The notes: generated from the sequence alone by a model not told the origin. A stretch of 64,000 nucleotides of DNA from Faecalibacter macacae (GCF_003687725.1 NZ_RDOJ01000009.1:1-64000), one strand, 5' to 3'. Counted from the stretch's first letter, positions 26,661 to 35,544 are shown. Program-made: numbers and translations.

Positions 26661-27572
26661 TTAATAAATTAATATTAATGAAATAATAGAAATTGCTATC
26701 CATAAAATGATTGCAAATGCCATTGTTTTGATTCCTGCTTCTTTAAAAGATTTAAAATTAATTAAAGACCCAATCATAAATAATGACACACAAAGCAGTT
26801 GTTTTGAAATAGTAGTAATTATTGAATAAACATTTTCTCCTTGTGGGTAATAAGTGGCAATAACCATAGCTACTATAAATCCGATGATAAAAAATGGAAA
26901 TTTAATTTTGGATTGATTCGTTTTTTTCTGAAACAAACTTATTATAATAGCAACAGGAAATATCCAAAGTGTTCTACTTAATTTTACTGTTGTTGCGATT
27001 TCTAACGCTTCGTCTCCAAATGTTTTTGCTGCACCAACTACAGAACTAGTATCATGTATTGCAATCGCAGACCATAATCCAAATTGATATTGACTCAGGT
27101 TTAATAGATTTCCAAGAATAGGGAATAAAATAAGTGCAACTGCATTTAGGATAAAAACAATTACCAAAGCAATTGATATTTGATTGGCTTTTGGATTTAT
27201 TACGGATGAAATTGCTGCAATAGCACTTCCACCACAAATAGCAGTTCCGGAGGATATTAATAAAGAAGTGTTTTTATCGGTTTTCAATATTTTGTACAAA
27301 ATAAAACCTAAAACGAAGACAGTTGATATTGTAATTAATGTAATTAAAAATCCATCTTTACTAACAGAAATTGCTTCATGTAAGTTTAGACCAAATCCTA
27401 AACCAATGATAGAGATGTTTAAGATTTTTTTTGAATAATTTTTAGAAAAAGATGACCAATAATTATTAAAAATTAATCCAAATGTAATTCCTAATAATAA
27501 GGCTATAGCTGAATTTGTAATTGGCAATAAAGAAATTATTATAAATAAAATATAAAAAATCCTGGCAGTCAT
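26661..27572 (-). CDS. YeiH/UPF0324 family membrane transporter (putative sulfate/sulfite exporter)
   Basis: 303 aa with about nine hydrophobic segments. Family signatures are strong: SIIGLGFGLNLHEAI, the conserved ISSGTAICGGSAIAAISSVI, VFILNAVALILFPILG, GLWSAIAIHDTSSVVGAA, and TTVKLSRTLWIFPVAI. UPF0324 proteins are annotated as putative sulfate exporters; in enteric bacteria YeiH is next to a sulfur-responsive LysR regulator. A perfect palindrome TGTAACA-tt-TGTTACA lies at 27622-27637, about 55 bp upstream of the start, and related sites precede the sulfane-sulfur genes at 35.5 and 37.7 kb, so I infer shared control. Confidence 0.88.
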   Translation of the reverse strand: MTARIFYILFIIISLLPITNSAIALLLGITFGLIFNNYWSSFSKNYSKKILNISIIGLGFGLNLHEAISVSKDGFLITLITISTVFVLGFILYKILKTDKNTSLLISSGTAICGGSAIAAISSVINPKANQISIALVIVFILNAVALILFPILGNLLNLSQYQFGLWSAIAIHDTSSVVGAAKTFGDEALEIATTVKLSRTLWIFPVAIIISLFQKKTNQSKIKFPFFIIGFIVAMVIATYYPQGENVYSIITTISKQLLCVSLFMIGSLINFKSFKEAGIKTMAFAIILWIAISIISLILIY

Positions 27573-27621
27573 TTATGTAGTTTTAACAAGAGCTAAATTA
27601 TGTTTTATTAGTTAAAATTTA

Positions 27622-27637
27622 TGTAACATTTGTTACA
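27622..27637. promoter_or_regulatory. Palindromic operator upstream of the YeiH-type gene
   Basis: A perfect 7-bp inverted repeat TGTAACA-tt-TGTTACA, equivalent to TGTAA-N6-TTACA, the form expected for a Crp/Fnr-type dimer. Imperfect relatives occur at 35595-35610 and 37731-37746, both upstream of sulfur-metabolism genes. Confidence 0.6.
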
Positions 27638-27660
27638 GTTTTAGACTGATAAAACAAAAC

Positions 27661-27754
27661 TTGCAGGATATTCCTGTTAACGCTAAATTAGAGCGATCTA
27701 TTATTGCAAATTACCAAACAGCAGATTATTTATTTACGAATCATTTATTAAATG
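27661..27754 (+). pseudogene. Possible 3' remnant of a methylglyoxal synthase gene
   Basis: The frame from about 27661 to the TAA at 27752-27754 reads DIPV, then NYQTADYLFTNHLLNEK. The second piece is close to the C-terminus of MgsA as I recall it (IPxACNRxTADFLISSxLMNE), with about ten extra residues between the two pieces. No upstream part of the gene is present; the sequence before it is the promoter of the transporter on the other strand. Its stop overlaps the start of the lipid kinase gene. I read this as a tail left after deletion; chance similarity over about 20 residues cannot be excluded. Confidence 0.35.
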
Positions 27755-28642
27755 AAAAATAAAATTATATTCATTATTAATCCAATTTCTGGAAAAGGAA
27801 AAGGTAAAAGTTTAAAGTTGATTATTGATGATTTTTTCAAAGATAGAGAAGAAGAAGTAATAATTCGTTTTACTGAATATGAAGGACATTCAATTCAGAT
27901 TATTCAGGAAGAAGTTAGAAATAATCCAACAAAAATTATCGCTTGTGGAGGAGATGGTACAATTAATGAAGTTGCGCAAGCATTAGTAGGGAAGTCTATA
28001 CCTTTAGGAGTTATTCCTATTGGTTCGGGAAATGGATTAGCTTCAAACCTTAAAATTCCAAAGGACGAAATTAAGGCATTAGAAATTGTAATTTCAGATA
28101 AAATCAGCCAAATAGATGTAGGATTGATGAATGGCAAATACTTTTTTAGTAATATGGGTTTAGGAATAGATTCGACAGTTATTCATCGTTACACAGAACA
28201 AAGTAAACGTAATTTATTAGGATATTTTAACGCTACAATTTGGTCATTTTTTAATTTTAATCCTTTACAATTTAATCTTTCGATAGATGGATTTGAGATA
28301 AAAGATAAAAGCTATTTTTTTGTTTTATGTTCAAATTCTAACGAAGCAGGGTATGGAATTTCGTTCAATCCAAATGCTAAGTTAAATGATCAAAAATTGG
28401 ATCTTTTATGTGTAGAAAAGCTTAACTTTTTTCAGCTTTTAATTTTTGGATTTTCAGTTTTAACAAATCAAATTCATAAAATGAAAAAGGCTAATGTTTT
28501 TCAGGGTGAAGAAATTATTTTTACTTCTAAATTTGATCAAATTAAGGCTCAAATCGATGGTGAGGCAATTATTATTAATGAAAATCAGGCAAAAGTTAGT
28601 ATTTTGCCTAATGCACTTTATGTAATTATTCCATCAAATTAA
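27752..28642 (+). CDS. Diacylglycerol/lipid kinase (YegS/DagK-like)
   Basis: 296 aa with the DAGK catalytic fold. IIFIINPISGKGKGKSLK is the NP-x-SG-x-x-x nucleotide-binding start, KIIACGGDGTINEVAQAL contains the GGDGT motif, and IPIGSGNGLASNLKIP and the second domain FSNMGLGIDSTVIHRYTEQSKRNLLGYF follow. The C-terminal QIDGEAIIINENQAKVSILPNAL is the family's G-E strand. It phosphorylates diacylglycerol or a related lipid at the membrane. The start codon overlaps the tail of the mgsA-like remnant. Confidence 0.9.
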   Translation: MKNKIIFIINPISGKGKGKSLKLIIDDFFKDREEEVIIRFTEYEGHSIQIIQEEVRNNPTKIIACGGDGTINEVAQALVGKSIPLGVIPIGSGNGLASNLKIPKDEIKALEIVISDKISQIDVGLMNGKYFFSNMGLGIDSTVIHRYTEQSKRNLLGYFNATIWSFFNFNPLQFNLSIDGFEIKDKSYFFVLCSNSNEAGYGISFNPNAKLNDQKLDLLCVEKLNFFQLLIFGFSVLTNQIHKMKKANVFQGEEIIFTSKFDQIKAQIDGEAIIINENQAKVSILPNALYVIIPSN

Positions 28643-28653
28643 TAATCTTGTTG

Positions 28654-30126
28654 CTATAAGTTAGTATTAAATTTAGATCCAAACGTAACATTTCCTTCTT
28701 GAAGCACAATGTCAGAATGTAGAAATTTAGCAGCATCTGCTGATTTTTTAACTTTAACGCTGCTGCGGTCAATCATTTCTTTTTCAAAAGGTTTCAATAC
28801 TTTTTCTCGAATATCAAGATTAGTATTCCCTTCATTATATGCTGTTGTTATTTTTTGAGCCAATAATAAAGCATCTAATAAAGCCTGATTTGCACCTTGT
28901 CCTTTAAATGGACTCATCGGATGGGCAGCATCGCCAAGAATAGTTACTGGTCCTGCATTTGCAAGTAATTCGGGATTCAATAATGCTCTGTCATATACAG
29001 GATATCCTGTGATTTCTTCCGTTTTAGTAGCTGCAATAATTTGAGGAATAGGTGCGTGCCATTGCGTTTTTTTAATTACTTCCTTCTTTAATTCTTCAGC
29101 ACCTTTTTTACTTAAAATTTTAGCTTCTTCTTCAGATATCGGATAACTAAATTGCCACATAATCGAATCTTTATCATAAGGCATCATGTACATTCTTTCC
29201 GTACCATTAGCGGTCTGAAAAACTGTTGCTTGATCTAATAAAGGATTATTTAAATTTTTTAGAGCATCTAACTTACAAATGCCTAAAATAACAATACAAC
29301 CTAGATAACGTAAAGGGCTTTTATCTTCGCCAATTAATTTATTACGTACACGACTTCGGATTCCGTCAGCACCAACAAGTAAATCTGCTTTATACTGTTT
29401 TTGAATTCCGTCTACTTCAAAAGTTAATTCAATTTTATCACTAACTTTATAATCAGTTAATTGATGGTTCCATACAACTTTACTATCTCCACCTAATTGA
29501 TTTAGAAAAGCTAAGCGTAAAGATTGTCTAGCAATATGAATATTAGTTGCTTTATTTTTATTCTTTTCTTCTATAGCTTCTTTATCAATCAATTTTCTAA
29601 TACCCCATTGGGCAATTACATTTCCATCGATTGTATGCGCTAGGTGTAAAGTAGAAACGATTCCTTCAGTTAAATCGTTTATTCCGAATTTTTTAATTTC
29701 TTTACTTGCTTGTTGTAATGTTAAGCCATAACCTTGTGAACGATCCAAAAAAGAACGATCACGTTCAAAAAGTGTAAATGGAATTTGACGATGTAAACAA
29801 GCTAATGCAAGTGCAATACCTCCAATTCCGGCACCGATAATAGCAACATGCGGATATTTATTTTCATCAGGGATTGGTTGCCCATTGTAGATTTCTAATC
29901 CTGTACCTGAACAAGTGGTACAAATTTGCATCGAGTTTTTAGGTTTAATAGGTGCTTCAGTTGCTTGTTCATTTTTATGAAATTGAGCTAATGCAGATTC
30001 GTAACGTAACAGTTTCTTTTTAGAAACACCTTGACTTTTTTTACCTTGACCTTTGCAAGAAGTACAACTTATCCAATTATCTTTTGTGCTCAATTTCTCT
30101 AATTTAATGATGCTTATTATTTGCAA
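28654..30126 (-). CDS. FAD-dependent monooxygenase with N-terminal DnaJ-type Cys motifs
   Basis: 490 aa. Residues 1-75 carry two C-x-x-C-x-G-x-G motifs (CTSCKGQGKKS and CTTCSGTGLEI), the DnaJ-like zinc-binding repeat. From about 90 a PHBH-type flavoprotein follows: HVAIIGAGIGGIALALACL (GxGxxG), FTLFERD (E binding the FAD ribose), LLVGADGIRSRVRNKL (DG motif), and ILGDAAHPMSPFKGQGANQALLDA (GD motif). Such enzymes hydroxylate aromatic or polyketide substrates; the target is unknown. The resistance enzyme TetX is in the same superfamily, but the motifs do not single it out. The true start may be a few codons downstream, since the first nine residues lie outside the Cys-motif domain. Confidence 0.82.
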   Translation of the reverse strand: MQIISIIKLEKLSTKDNWISCTSCKGQGKKSQGVSKKKLLRYESALAQFHKNEQATEAPIKPKNSMQICTTCSGTGLEIYNGQPIPDENKYPHVAIIGAGIGGIALALACLHRQIPFTLFERDRSFLDRSQGYGLTLQQASKEIKKFGINDLTEGIVSTLHLAHTIDGNVIAQWGIRKLIDKEAIEEKNKNKATNIHIARQSLRLAFLNQLGGDSKVVWNHQLTDYKVSDKIELTFEVDGIQKQYKADLLVGADGIRSRVRNKLIGEDKSPLRYLGCIVILGICKLDALKNLNNPLLDQATVFQTANGTERMYMMPYDKDSIMWQFSYPISEEEAKILSKKGAEELKKEVIKKTQWHAPIPQIIAATKTEEITGYPVYDRALLNPELLANAGPVTILGDAAHPMSPFKGQGANQALLDALLLAQKITTAYNEGNTNLDIREKVLKPFEKEMIDRSSVKVKKSADAAKFLHSDIVLQEGNVTFGSKFNTNL

Positions 30127-30225
30127 AAATAAGATAAAACTAGCTGTTAGTCTATCATCAGATTAAAAATGTAGTTATGTTATAATGAGTAAAAATTTAA
30201 TATTTTTGAGTAAATAAAAACAAAT

Positions 30226-30738
30226 ATGAAATTTCTATTTTTTATTAAATTATTTTTAACTAGTTATCTACTTACAGCTCAAATACAAAAAGAATATTAC
30301 ATCACGATAAAAAATGATACAATTAGTGGAGAATTTCTTGATTATCATCCAAAAATGGTTACTTTTTTAGTGGATGAAATAAAGGTCAAATTAAAACCAA
30401 AAGAAATACAATCTATTTTTATTAAAGAAAATGAAAAGTTAGTAAAGTATGTTACTTTAAATAATGATAAAACTAATTTTTATGAGGAGGCAGTAGTTGG
30501 TCCTTTATCTCTTTACTATTTGCGTACTTTTAATCCATATGATGGTGAAAAACTTATTTTTTCAATATTGATTAAAAACAATGAAATGATTAATGTAAAT
30601 GCTTCAAATTCTAAAAAAAGAATTGCCAAATTAATTAAAGATTGTCCCCAATTATTAAAAGAATGGACGCAAACTAATAATTATCCTGATTATGATATAA
30701 TAAAAATTACAGAAGCTTATAACGAATGTAAAAAGTAA
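30226..30738 (+). CDS. Secreted protein, unknown function
   Basis: 170 aa with an N-terminal signal peptide (FLFFIKLFLTSYLLTAQ). The mature part begins IQKEYYITIKNDTISGEFLDY, a pattern seen in many flavobacterial periplasmic proteins in which a K-N-D-T/G-D-T-I strand starts a small beta domain. The C-terminal 60 residues are helical with one Cys pair candidate (KDCPQLL, YNECKK). No named family recognised. It is divergent from the FAD monooxygenase and has its own terminator. Confidence 0.65.
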   Translation: MKFLFFIKLFLTSYLLTAQIQKEYYITIKNDTISGEFLDYHPKMVTFLVDEIKVKLKPKEIQSIFIKENEKLVKYVTLNNDKTNFYEEAVVGPLSLYYLRTFNPYDGEKLIFSILIKNNEMINVNASNSKKRIAKLIKDCPQLLKEWTQTNNYPDYDIIKITEAYNECKK

Positions 30739-30755
30739 GTTATAATTTTAAAAAA

Positions 30756-30780
30756 GCCCTAGTTAATTTTTAACTAAGGC
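30756..30780. terminator. Bidirectional terminator
   Basis: A 10-bp stem GCCCTAGTTA / TAACTAAGGC with one mismatch, a 5-nt T-rich loop, A-run before and seven T after. It serves both the secreted-protein gene and the convergent TonB receptor gene. Confidence 0.88.
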
Positions 30781-30789
30781 TTTTTTTAT

Positions 30790-32808
30790 TTAAAAATTAT
30801 ACTTCATTTGAAGTTTGAAATTTCGTCCAGGATTTGCCATACGTTGCATTAAAGGTAAATCTAATTGATTTTTGTAATTAAAATTTAAATGACTTTGATA
30901 GAATTTATCAAATAAATTTTCGATACCAAAAGTCAACTGAATTTTATCAGTTAACTTAATCAAAGAATTAAAATGCATTAAATGGTAGCTTGTTGAATAT
31001 TTTTCTCCAAATGAATTTGCTATTCTATTTTGATGATTTACAAATTGGTGTTCAAGATTCAAATTCAACCATTTATTCTGAAAACTAAATTTAATCGTAT
31101 TTTCTAATGGAGGAGTAAGCGCTATAGCTTCATTCCAATCTTTATTTTTGGTATAGATATAATTTAAATTTCCGTTTAAACCATAATTGGAATTAAAATG
31201 ATAATTCCAACCTAAATCAAATCCAACTTTAATTGCATTTTGAATATTTGTAAATTGTTTTAAATTTTGTTTATTACCATCAATCATAAAAAAATCTTGT
31301 TTAGCGACGATGTAATTTTTAATGAATGATTGATAGACAGAAAAATCTAAATGTAGTTTATTATTTTGTTTTTTGTATTGAATTTCAAATTGATAATTTT
31401 CTTCAGGTTTTAAATTTGGATTTCCAAAATAACTAGCACCATCCATGCCGACTTGATGTAGATTGATTGTACGTTCAATCATATCACCACTTCTAATTCC
31501 ACGTCCAAATAAAAATGAAATTTTCTGATTATGGGTTAAATTTTTTGTGTAACTAAGAGTTCCGCTAAAATTATAATCAATAGGATTTAAATTAGAATAA
31601 TATGTTTGAAATAAAATAGATGGATCGTTTATTTTTAATTCATTTTTATCAATTCTAAAACCAAAGTCAAATTTATTTGTTGAGTTTATATGATAATCTC
31701 CTTGAAAAAATAAACCTAAATTATTTTGATTTGTATTTTGCCATACAGATGATTGTTTTGTGATAGGATTGGTAATTAAATGTCCATCATGCATTAACAT
31801 AGTACTGTTTTTTAATCCATCTCGGTGTATATAAATCCAATCTAATCCGTTGTAAATATTAAGTTTTTTTAACTTCCAAATTGCTTCAATTTTCCCGCCA
31901 ATTGTAGTACTTTCAACATCTGTTATCATACGCATCATTTTTGAATTTGGTCGATTTAAATTATTCATTTGATGTGTTACAAAACTTGAATAAATTTTAC
32001 TTTGAATTTCTTTTACAAAGCTATTTTTTAGTTTCGTTTTTCCTATAAAGTGAAATATTGTAGTGTCGTCATAACTTGTATCCATAGGTAAAGTTGGATG
32101 TAATATATTACGACCGAATTGTTGTTGTAATCCAAACTCGTATCGACTTTTATTATTTGATTTTAATCCCAATTTCAAAAAATAATCTTGTGATTTATAA
32201 GAGCTTGGTACAATTATTCCGTTCCCATCTTTGTAATTTTTAGAATCTTGATAATTGTAACCAGCTTGTACATCCCATTTTTCTTTATTATAAGATAATT
32301 TAAGTTGATTTGTAAATGCATTCGGATTGGATTGAAAACTACTAATATAGTTAGCTTGAAATCCATATTTATCGTTTAGTTGATGAGAAATTAAGTTGAT
32401 AATTCCTCCAAAATTTGGTCCAAAACGCATAGAATAAGGGCCTTTTATAACTTCTACTTCCTGAATTTGATTCATTGATAAATGAGTTGTAATAGGATCC
32501 ATTCGATTCGGACATGCATTCATTGCTTTAATACCGCCATCAAACTGAACATTGAGTTGTTCGTATTGATTAGCTCTAAAACTAGGATCGATTGCGTAAT
32601 TACTTCTCTTAATTAATTTAATTTCTTGATGAGAATTAAATATATCATTATGATTGAAATTTGAACTTGTATTAGGTTTAATATTTGTTTTTAAGTGATT
32701 AAATATAGAAACAGGATCTAAATTTATGGATGTGTTAATACTGTCCATTTGCTGAGCATATCCCATAGAAGATGCGCAACAAAAAGACGTTATGATGAAT
32801 CTTTTCAT
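30790..32808 (-). CDS. TonB-dependent receptor, OprC/NosA-like (putative copper uptake)
   Basis: 672 aa outer membrane receptor. A signal peptide (SFCCASSMGYAQQ) is followed by the plug domain: FDGGIKAMNACPNRMDPITT, then IQEVEVIKGPYSMRFGPNFGGIINL. The C-P-N-R-M-D-P segment matches the conserved copper-binding C-x-x-x-M of OprC/NosA-type receptors. The barrel runs to a C-terminal aromatic (KLQMKYNF). Many Met and His residues in extracellular-loop-like stretches (MLMHDGHL, MMRMITDVE) fit a metal role. It starts 41 bp after the stop of the small Cys-rich protein on the same strand, a pairing that supports the copper assignment. Confidence 0.85.
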   Translation of the reverse strand: MKRFIITSFCCASSMGYAQQMDSINTSINLDPVSIFNHLKTNIKPNTSSNFNHNDIFNSHQEIKLIKRSNYAIDPSFRANQYEQLNVQFDGGIKAMNACPNRMDPITTHLSMNQIQEVEVIKGPYSMRFGPNFGGIINLISHQLNDKYGFQANYISSFQSNPNAFTNQLKLSYNKEKWDVQAGYNYQDSKNYKDGNGIIVPSSYKSQDYFLKLGLKSNNKSRYEFGLQQQFGRNILHPTLPMDTSYDDTTIFHFIGKTKLKNSFVKEIQSKIYSSFVTHQMNNLNRPNSKMMRMITDVESTTIGGKIEAIWKLKKLNIYNGLDWIYIHRDGLKNSTMLMHDGHLITNPITKQSSVWQNTNQNNLGLFFQGDYHINSTNKFDFGFRIDKNELKINDPSILFQTYYSNLNPIDYNFSGTLSYTKNLTHNQKISFLFGRGIRSGDMIERTINLHQVGMDGASYFGNPNLKPEENYQFEIQYKKQNNKLHLDFSVYQSFIKNYIVAKQDFFMIDGNKQNLKQFTNIQNAIKVGFDLGWNYHFNSNYGLNGNLNYIYTKNKDWNEAIALTPPLENTIKFSFQNKWLNLNLEHQFVNHQNRIANSFGEKYSTSYHLMHFNSLIKLTDKIQLTFGIENLFDKFYQSHLNFNYKNQLDLPLMQRMANPGRNFKLQMKYNF

Positions 32809-32849
32809 TGAATTTGATTTAAAATTATTATTGTTTAACTATTTTCTTG

Positions 32850-33221
32850 TTAAACAACAGGTGGTTTTAAATCTGCTTTTTCAAAAATAAACTGGTAAAA
32901 ATTTGTGTAATGAAAGAACTGTTGTTTTTTTATTACAAGTGGAGTATAAATTTCAAAATCAGATGTTGTAGAGATATTCCAAACGATAGAAATATATGAA
33001 ATACTCTTATGATTTTCTTTGTGTTGATGTTCGTAAAAATCACCGATTTTTTTTAATTGACATGAACCTTCACAATGCAACTCAGGCTGATCTGTATTTA
33101 TACATAAATATTCTACAAATGCATCTTTTTCTATGGTATAAACTAGCATTGTAATTGGTGCGAAAGCGCTTCGTACCAATAGGGCTAATGTAATACATAT
33201 ATATAGAAAATGTTTTGGCAA
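32850..33221 (-). CDS. Small exported Cys-rich protein, partner of the copper receptor
   Basis: 123 aa from a TTG start at 33221; this gives a good signal peptide (LYICITLALLVRSAFA), whereas the next ATG would remove it. The mature N-terminus has YLCINTDQPELHCEGSCQLKK, three cysteines in C-x9-C-x3-C spacing with His nearby, a plausible metal-binding site. The remainder (FEIYTPLVIKKQQFFHYTNFY) has no known motif, and the C-terminus is ADLKPPVV. The family is uncharacterised to my knowledge. Position directly before an OprC-like receptor suggests a role in copper capture or stress sensing. Confidence 0.65.
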   Translation of the reverse strand: MPKHFLYICITLALLVRSAFAPITMLVYTIEKDAFVEYLCINTDQPELHCEGSCQLKKIGDFYEHQHKENHKSISYISIVWNISTTSDFEIYTPLVIKKQQFFHYTNFYQFIFEKADLKPPVV

Positions 33222-33275
33222 AATATAAATTTAAAATCAAAATTAATTTATCTTAATTGGCTATAATATGATAAA

Positions 33276-33303
33276 AATCGGATGAAGCTTATTTCATCCG
33301 ATT
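33276..33303 (-). terminator. Terminator of the DoxD operon
   Basis: An 11-bp stem AATCGGATGAA / TTCATCCGATT with a 6-nt loop. On the minus strand it is followed by TTTATCATATT. It starts 15 bp beyond the stop of the DoxD gene. Confidence 0.75.
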
Positions 33304-33317
33304 ATAAATAACATGTA

Positions 33318-34322
33318 TTATTTTATTAAGCTTTCTTCCCATTCAATACCGCTAATATCTAAAAGTTTAATAGATGTAATTTGGTTTATATCATTAACTT
33401 TAAGTTTTAAATCAGCTTTCGCACCTAAAGGAATTATTAAACTATGTTTACCAGGTTTTACTTTTGCGACGTAAATATTATTGATTTCGTTAGAATTTAA
33501 TTGAGATAAATCAGCCATTTTATATTCGTGTACAATTTGTTTTTTTTCATTTAGAAATTGAATTCCGATTAAAAATGAACCATAAACATCGGCACCTTCA
33601 GTACGATAGATCTGAAATTGGATCTGATTATCCATTTTAGTAATTTGTGAAATTTCAATTTTAGGTTTAACAGATTTGTTGTGCAATTTTCCGAAAACTC
33701 CACCATGAAAATATTGATTGGTAAATAAGGTTAATCCTAGGATTAATAAAGAAACCATTAAAATGAATTTTTTAGATATAACAACTGGGAGATTGCCAGA
33801 TCCAAGCCAAGAAAACCAAGATGTTTGTGTCCATTTTAGTTTTTTATTTATAAGCAATTTATCTAAGGAGTAATACCCACTTCCGGTTAAGAAAAGTGTA
33901 AAACCAGAAGCGATTCCTAAAACTCCAATTTGCCATTCATCTAAGCACGTAGTACCAATCCATCCAGATCCTAATAAAATTCCCATTGCAAGTCCAAATA
34001 CTCCAACGCTCATTAGTCTTGTAAATAGGCCAAGTATAATAAATAGCCCAACTATAGCTTCTATTATTGTAAATGTAACCATAGAATAATACAATTTATC
34101 AGGATTCAAAACGAGATATTCTATTAATGGCTTTATTCCTAGTGCGTTGGGTAAAAAGTGATTAAATTTTTCTCCAATATATCCAGCTTCGTTAGGAATT
34201 AATTTATTTTCTAAAATTAATCTTCTCCAAAAGGCAGAAAAATAAGTCCATCCGATTACAATACGTAAGGACAAGGTAAATAATCCAGCGTAATTATGTA
34301 GCTGGTTTTGTGAGTTTTGCAT
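33318..34322 (-). CDS. DoxD-type membrane protein (thiosulfate:quinone oxidoreductase-like)
   Basis: 334 aa. About five hydrophobic segments in residues 1-200 follow the DoxX/DoxD pattern: LFTLSLRIVIGWTYFSAFWRR, LNPDKLYYSMVTFTIIEAIVGLFIILG, TRLMSVGVFGLAMGILLGSGWIGTTC, and IGVLGIASGFTLFLTGSG. The C-terminal about 125 residues (FHGGVFGKLHNKSVKPKIEISQ...) form a periplasmic domain like that fused in Bacteroidota TQO proteins (DoxA-like). In Acidianus, DoxDA oxidises thiosulfate to tetrathionate with quinone as acceptor. Its neighbours (TauE, rhodanese, MBL) support a sulfur role. Last gene of the TauE-lipoprotein-DoxD operon. Confidence 0.82.
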   Translation of the reverse strand: MQNSQNQLHNYAGLFTLSLRIVIGWTYFSAFWRRLILENKLIPNEAGYIGEKFNHFLPNALGIKPLIEYLVLNPDKLYYSMVTFTIIEAIVGLFIILGLFTRLMSVGVFGLAMGILLGSGWIGTTCLDEWQIGVLGIASGFTLFLTGSGYYSLDKLLINKKLKWTQTSWFSWLGSGNLPVVISKKFILMVSLLILGLTLFTNQYFHGGVFGKLHNKSVKPKIEISQITKMDNQIQFQIYRTEGADVYGSFLIGIQFLNEKKQIVHEYKMADLSQLNSNEINNIYVAKVKPGKHSLIIPLGAKADLKLKVNDINQITSIKLLDISGIEWEESLIK

Positions 34323-34364
34323 AGCTTTTTTTTAATTTAACAATTTAATTTGATGATTAAATGG

Positions 34365-34730
34365 CTAAACTATTGCTATTTTTAATTGAAGATAAAGGAT
34401 GTATTTTGGTGGACTATTATTATGATAATCAAAGTTATAGCTGTCTGAGTAAGGTTTATGATTTACGACAAAAAAAGGAAGTAAATCGGTCGCTTTGACA
34501 TTAAACTTTATATTTTGTTGCTGCTTGTAAGATTTAACTTTTAATTGATTAGTAGTATAGCATGTTGAAGTTGATTTTGTTTTATTGTATGGTTTTTCAA
34601 ATGTTAAACCTACAGTTTCAAAAATAGCTTCTTTAATTGTACATGATGCTAATGCAAAGCACGACAAAATGATCCAACAAGTTATTCTGAGTTGTTTGAA
34701 ATTAGTTAAATATTTGAAACGATTTATCAT
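34365..34730 (-). CDS. Small lipoprotein in the sulfur operon, unknown
   Basis: 121 aa. After a basic N-region (NRFKYLTNFKQLR) comes a hydrophobic stretch ending in the lipobox FALASC, so the mature protein starts at Cys30. The rest is polar with one further Cys (STSTCYTTNQ) and many Tyr/Asn residues, without recognisable motifs. It is placed between tauE (7 bp) and doxD (42 bp) on the same strand, which suggests a periplasmic accessory role in sulfite or thiosulfate handling; that is inference from position only. Confidence 0.6.
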   Translation of the reverse strand: MINRFKYLTNFKQLRITCWIILSCFALASCTIKEAIFETVGLTFEKPYNKTKSTSTCYTTNQLKVKSYKQQQNIKFNVKATDLLPFFVVNHKPYSDSYNFDYHNNSPPKYILYLQLKIAIV

Positions 34731-34737
34731 AATTGAA

Positions 34738-35544
34738 TTATGAATTTAAAACAAATTCTTGAATTAAAATTAAGGATGCAATAAATAATATAAAATATCC
34801 AAAATACGGTTTCAATTTAGACGCATCTACATATCGAACCAAATAGTTTCCCAGTACAATTCCTATAATAGACAAAATAGTCATTGATAATAATAATGTC
34901 CAATTTAAGGTGTTGAATTGTTGAAAATCACTTGTAAAACCTATAATCGAATTAATAGCAACTAGAAATAGGGAAGTAGCGACAGCATTTTTCATCGGAA
35001 CTTTAGCAAAAACAACTAATCCGGGAATAATTAAAAATCCACCACCAGCTCCAAAAATTCCTGAAATTGTTCCGATAATTATTCCTTGAAACAATAATAA
35101 GAATGTTTTCTTCTCCATCTTTTTACCACATTCTATGCAATCCTCTTGTTTGTTCGTAATCATACTATAAGCTGCAAATATCATTACGATAGCAAATGCA
35201 AAAATTAAATAAATATCTTTTGAAATTACTCCCAAATAAGGAAAATAAATTTGTTGAGATAGGAATTTTAAAATGTAAATTCTCGTAACAATCATCGCAA
35301 GTAATGAAGGAATTCCAAAAATTATTACTAATCTAAAATTAACTAAACCATTTTTAATTTTATCATAACTTCCAATTAAAGAGGTAATACCTATAATAAA
35401 TAAAGAATAAGTAGTTGCTTGTACGGTATTGATATCGAATAAATAAACGAGATTTGGAACAGTAAGTATTGATCCACCACTACCCATTAATCCTAAAGTA
35501 ATTCCTACAAGAATTGTAATGATGTACCCTATAATGTCGTTCAT
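34738..35544 (-). CDS. TauE/SafE-family sulfite/organosulfonate exporter
   Basis: I start at the Met at 35544 (MNDIIGYIITILVG) rather than 24 bp upstream, because it opens the first membrane helix; this gives 268 aa. Eight hydrophobic segments appear in the TauE 4+4 pattern, with the repeated signature GLMGSGGSILTVP in the first half and SGIFGAGGGFLIIPGLV in the second. A cytosolic loop contains a C-x-x-C (EDCIECGKK). Family members export sulfite, sulfoacetate or related anions. A relative of the TGTAACA-nn-TGTTACA palindrome lies about 55 bp upstream, the same distance as in the YeiH-type gene. Confidence 0.9.
   Translation of the reverse strand: MNDIIGYIITILVGITLGLMGSGGSILTVPNLVYLFDINTVQATTYSLFIIGITSLIGSYDKIKNGLVNFRLVIIFGIPSLLAMIVTRIYILKFLSQQIYFPYLGVISKDIYLIFAFAIVMIFAAYSMITNKQEDCIECGKKMEKKTFLLLFQGIIIGTISGIFGAGGGFLIIPGLVVFAKVPMKNAVATSLFLVAINSIIGFTSDFQQFNTLNWTLLLSMTILSIIGIVLGNYLVRYVDASKLKPYFGYFILFIASLILIQEFVLNS

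Noticed and set aside
28654-30126. Tet(X)-type tetracycline resistance gene
   Set aside because: It shares only the general PHBH flavoprotein motifs; the N-terminal Cys domain and the remaining sequence do not match what I recall of TetX.
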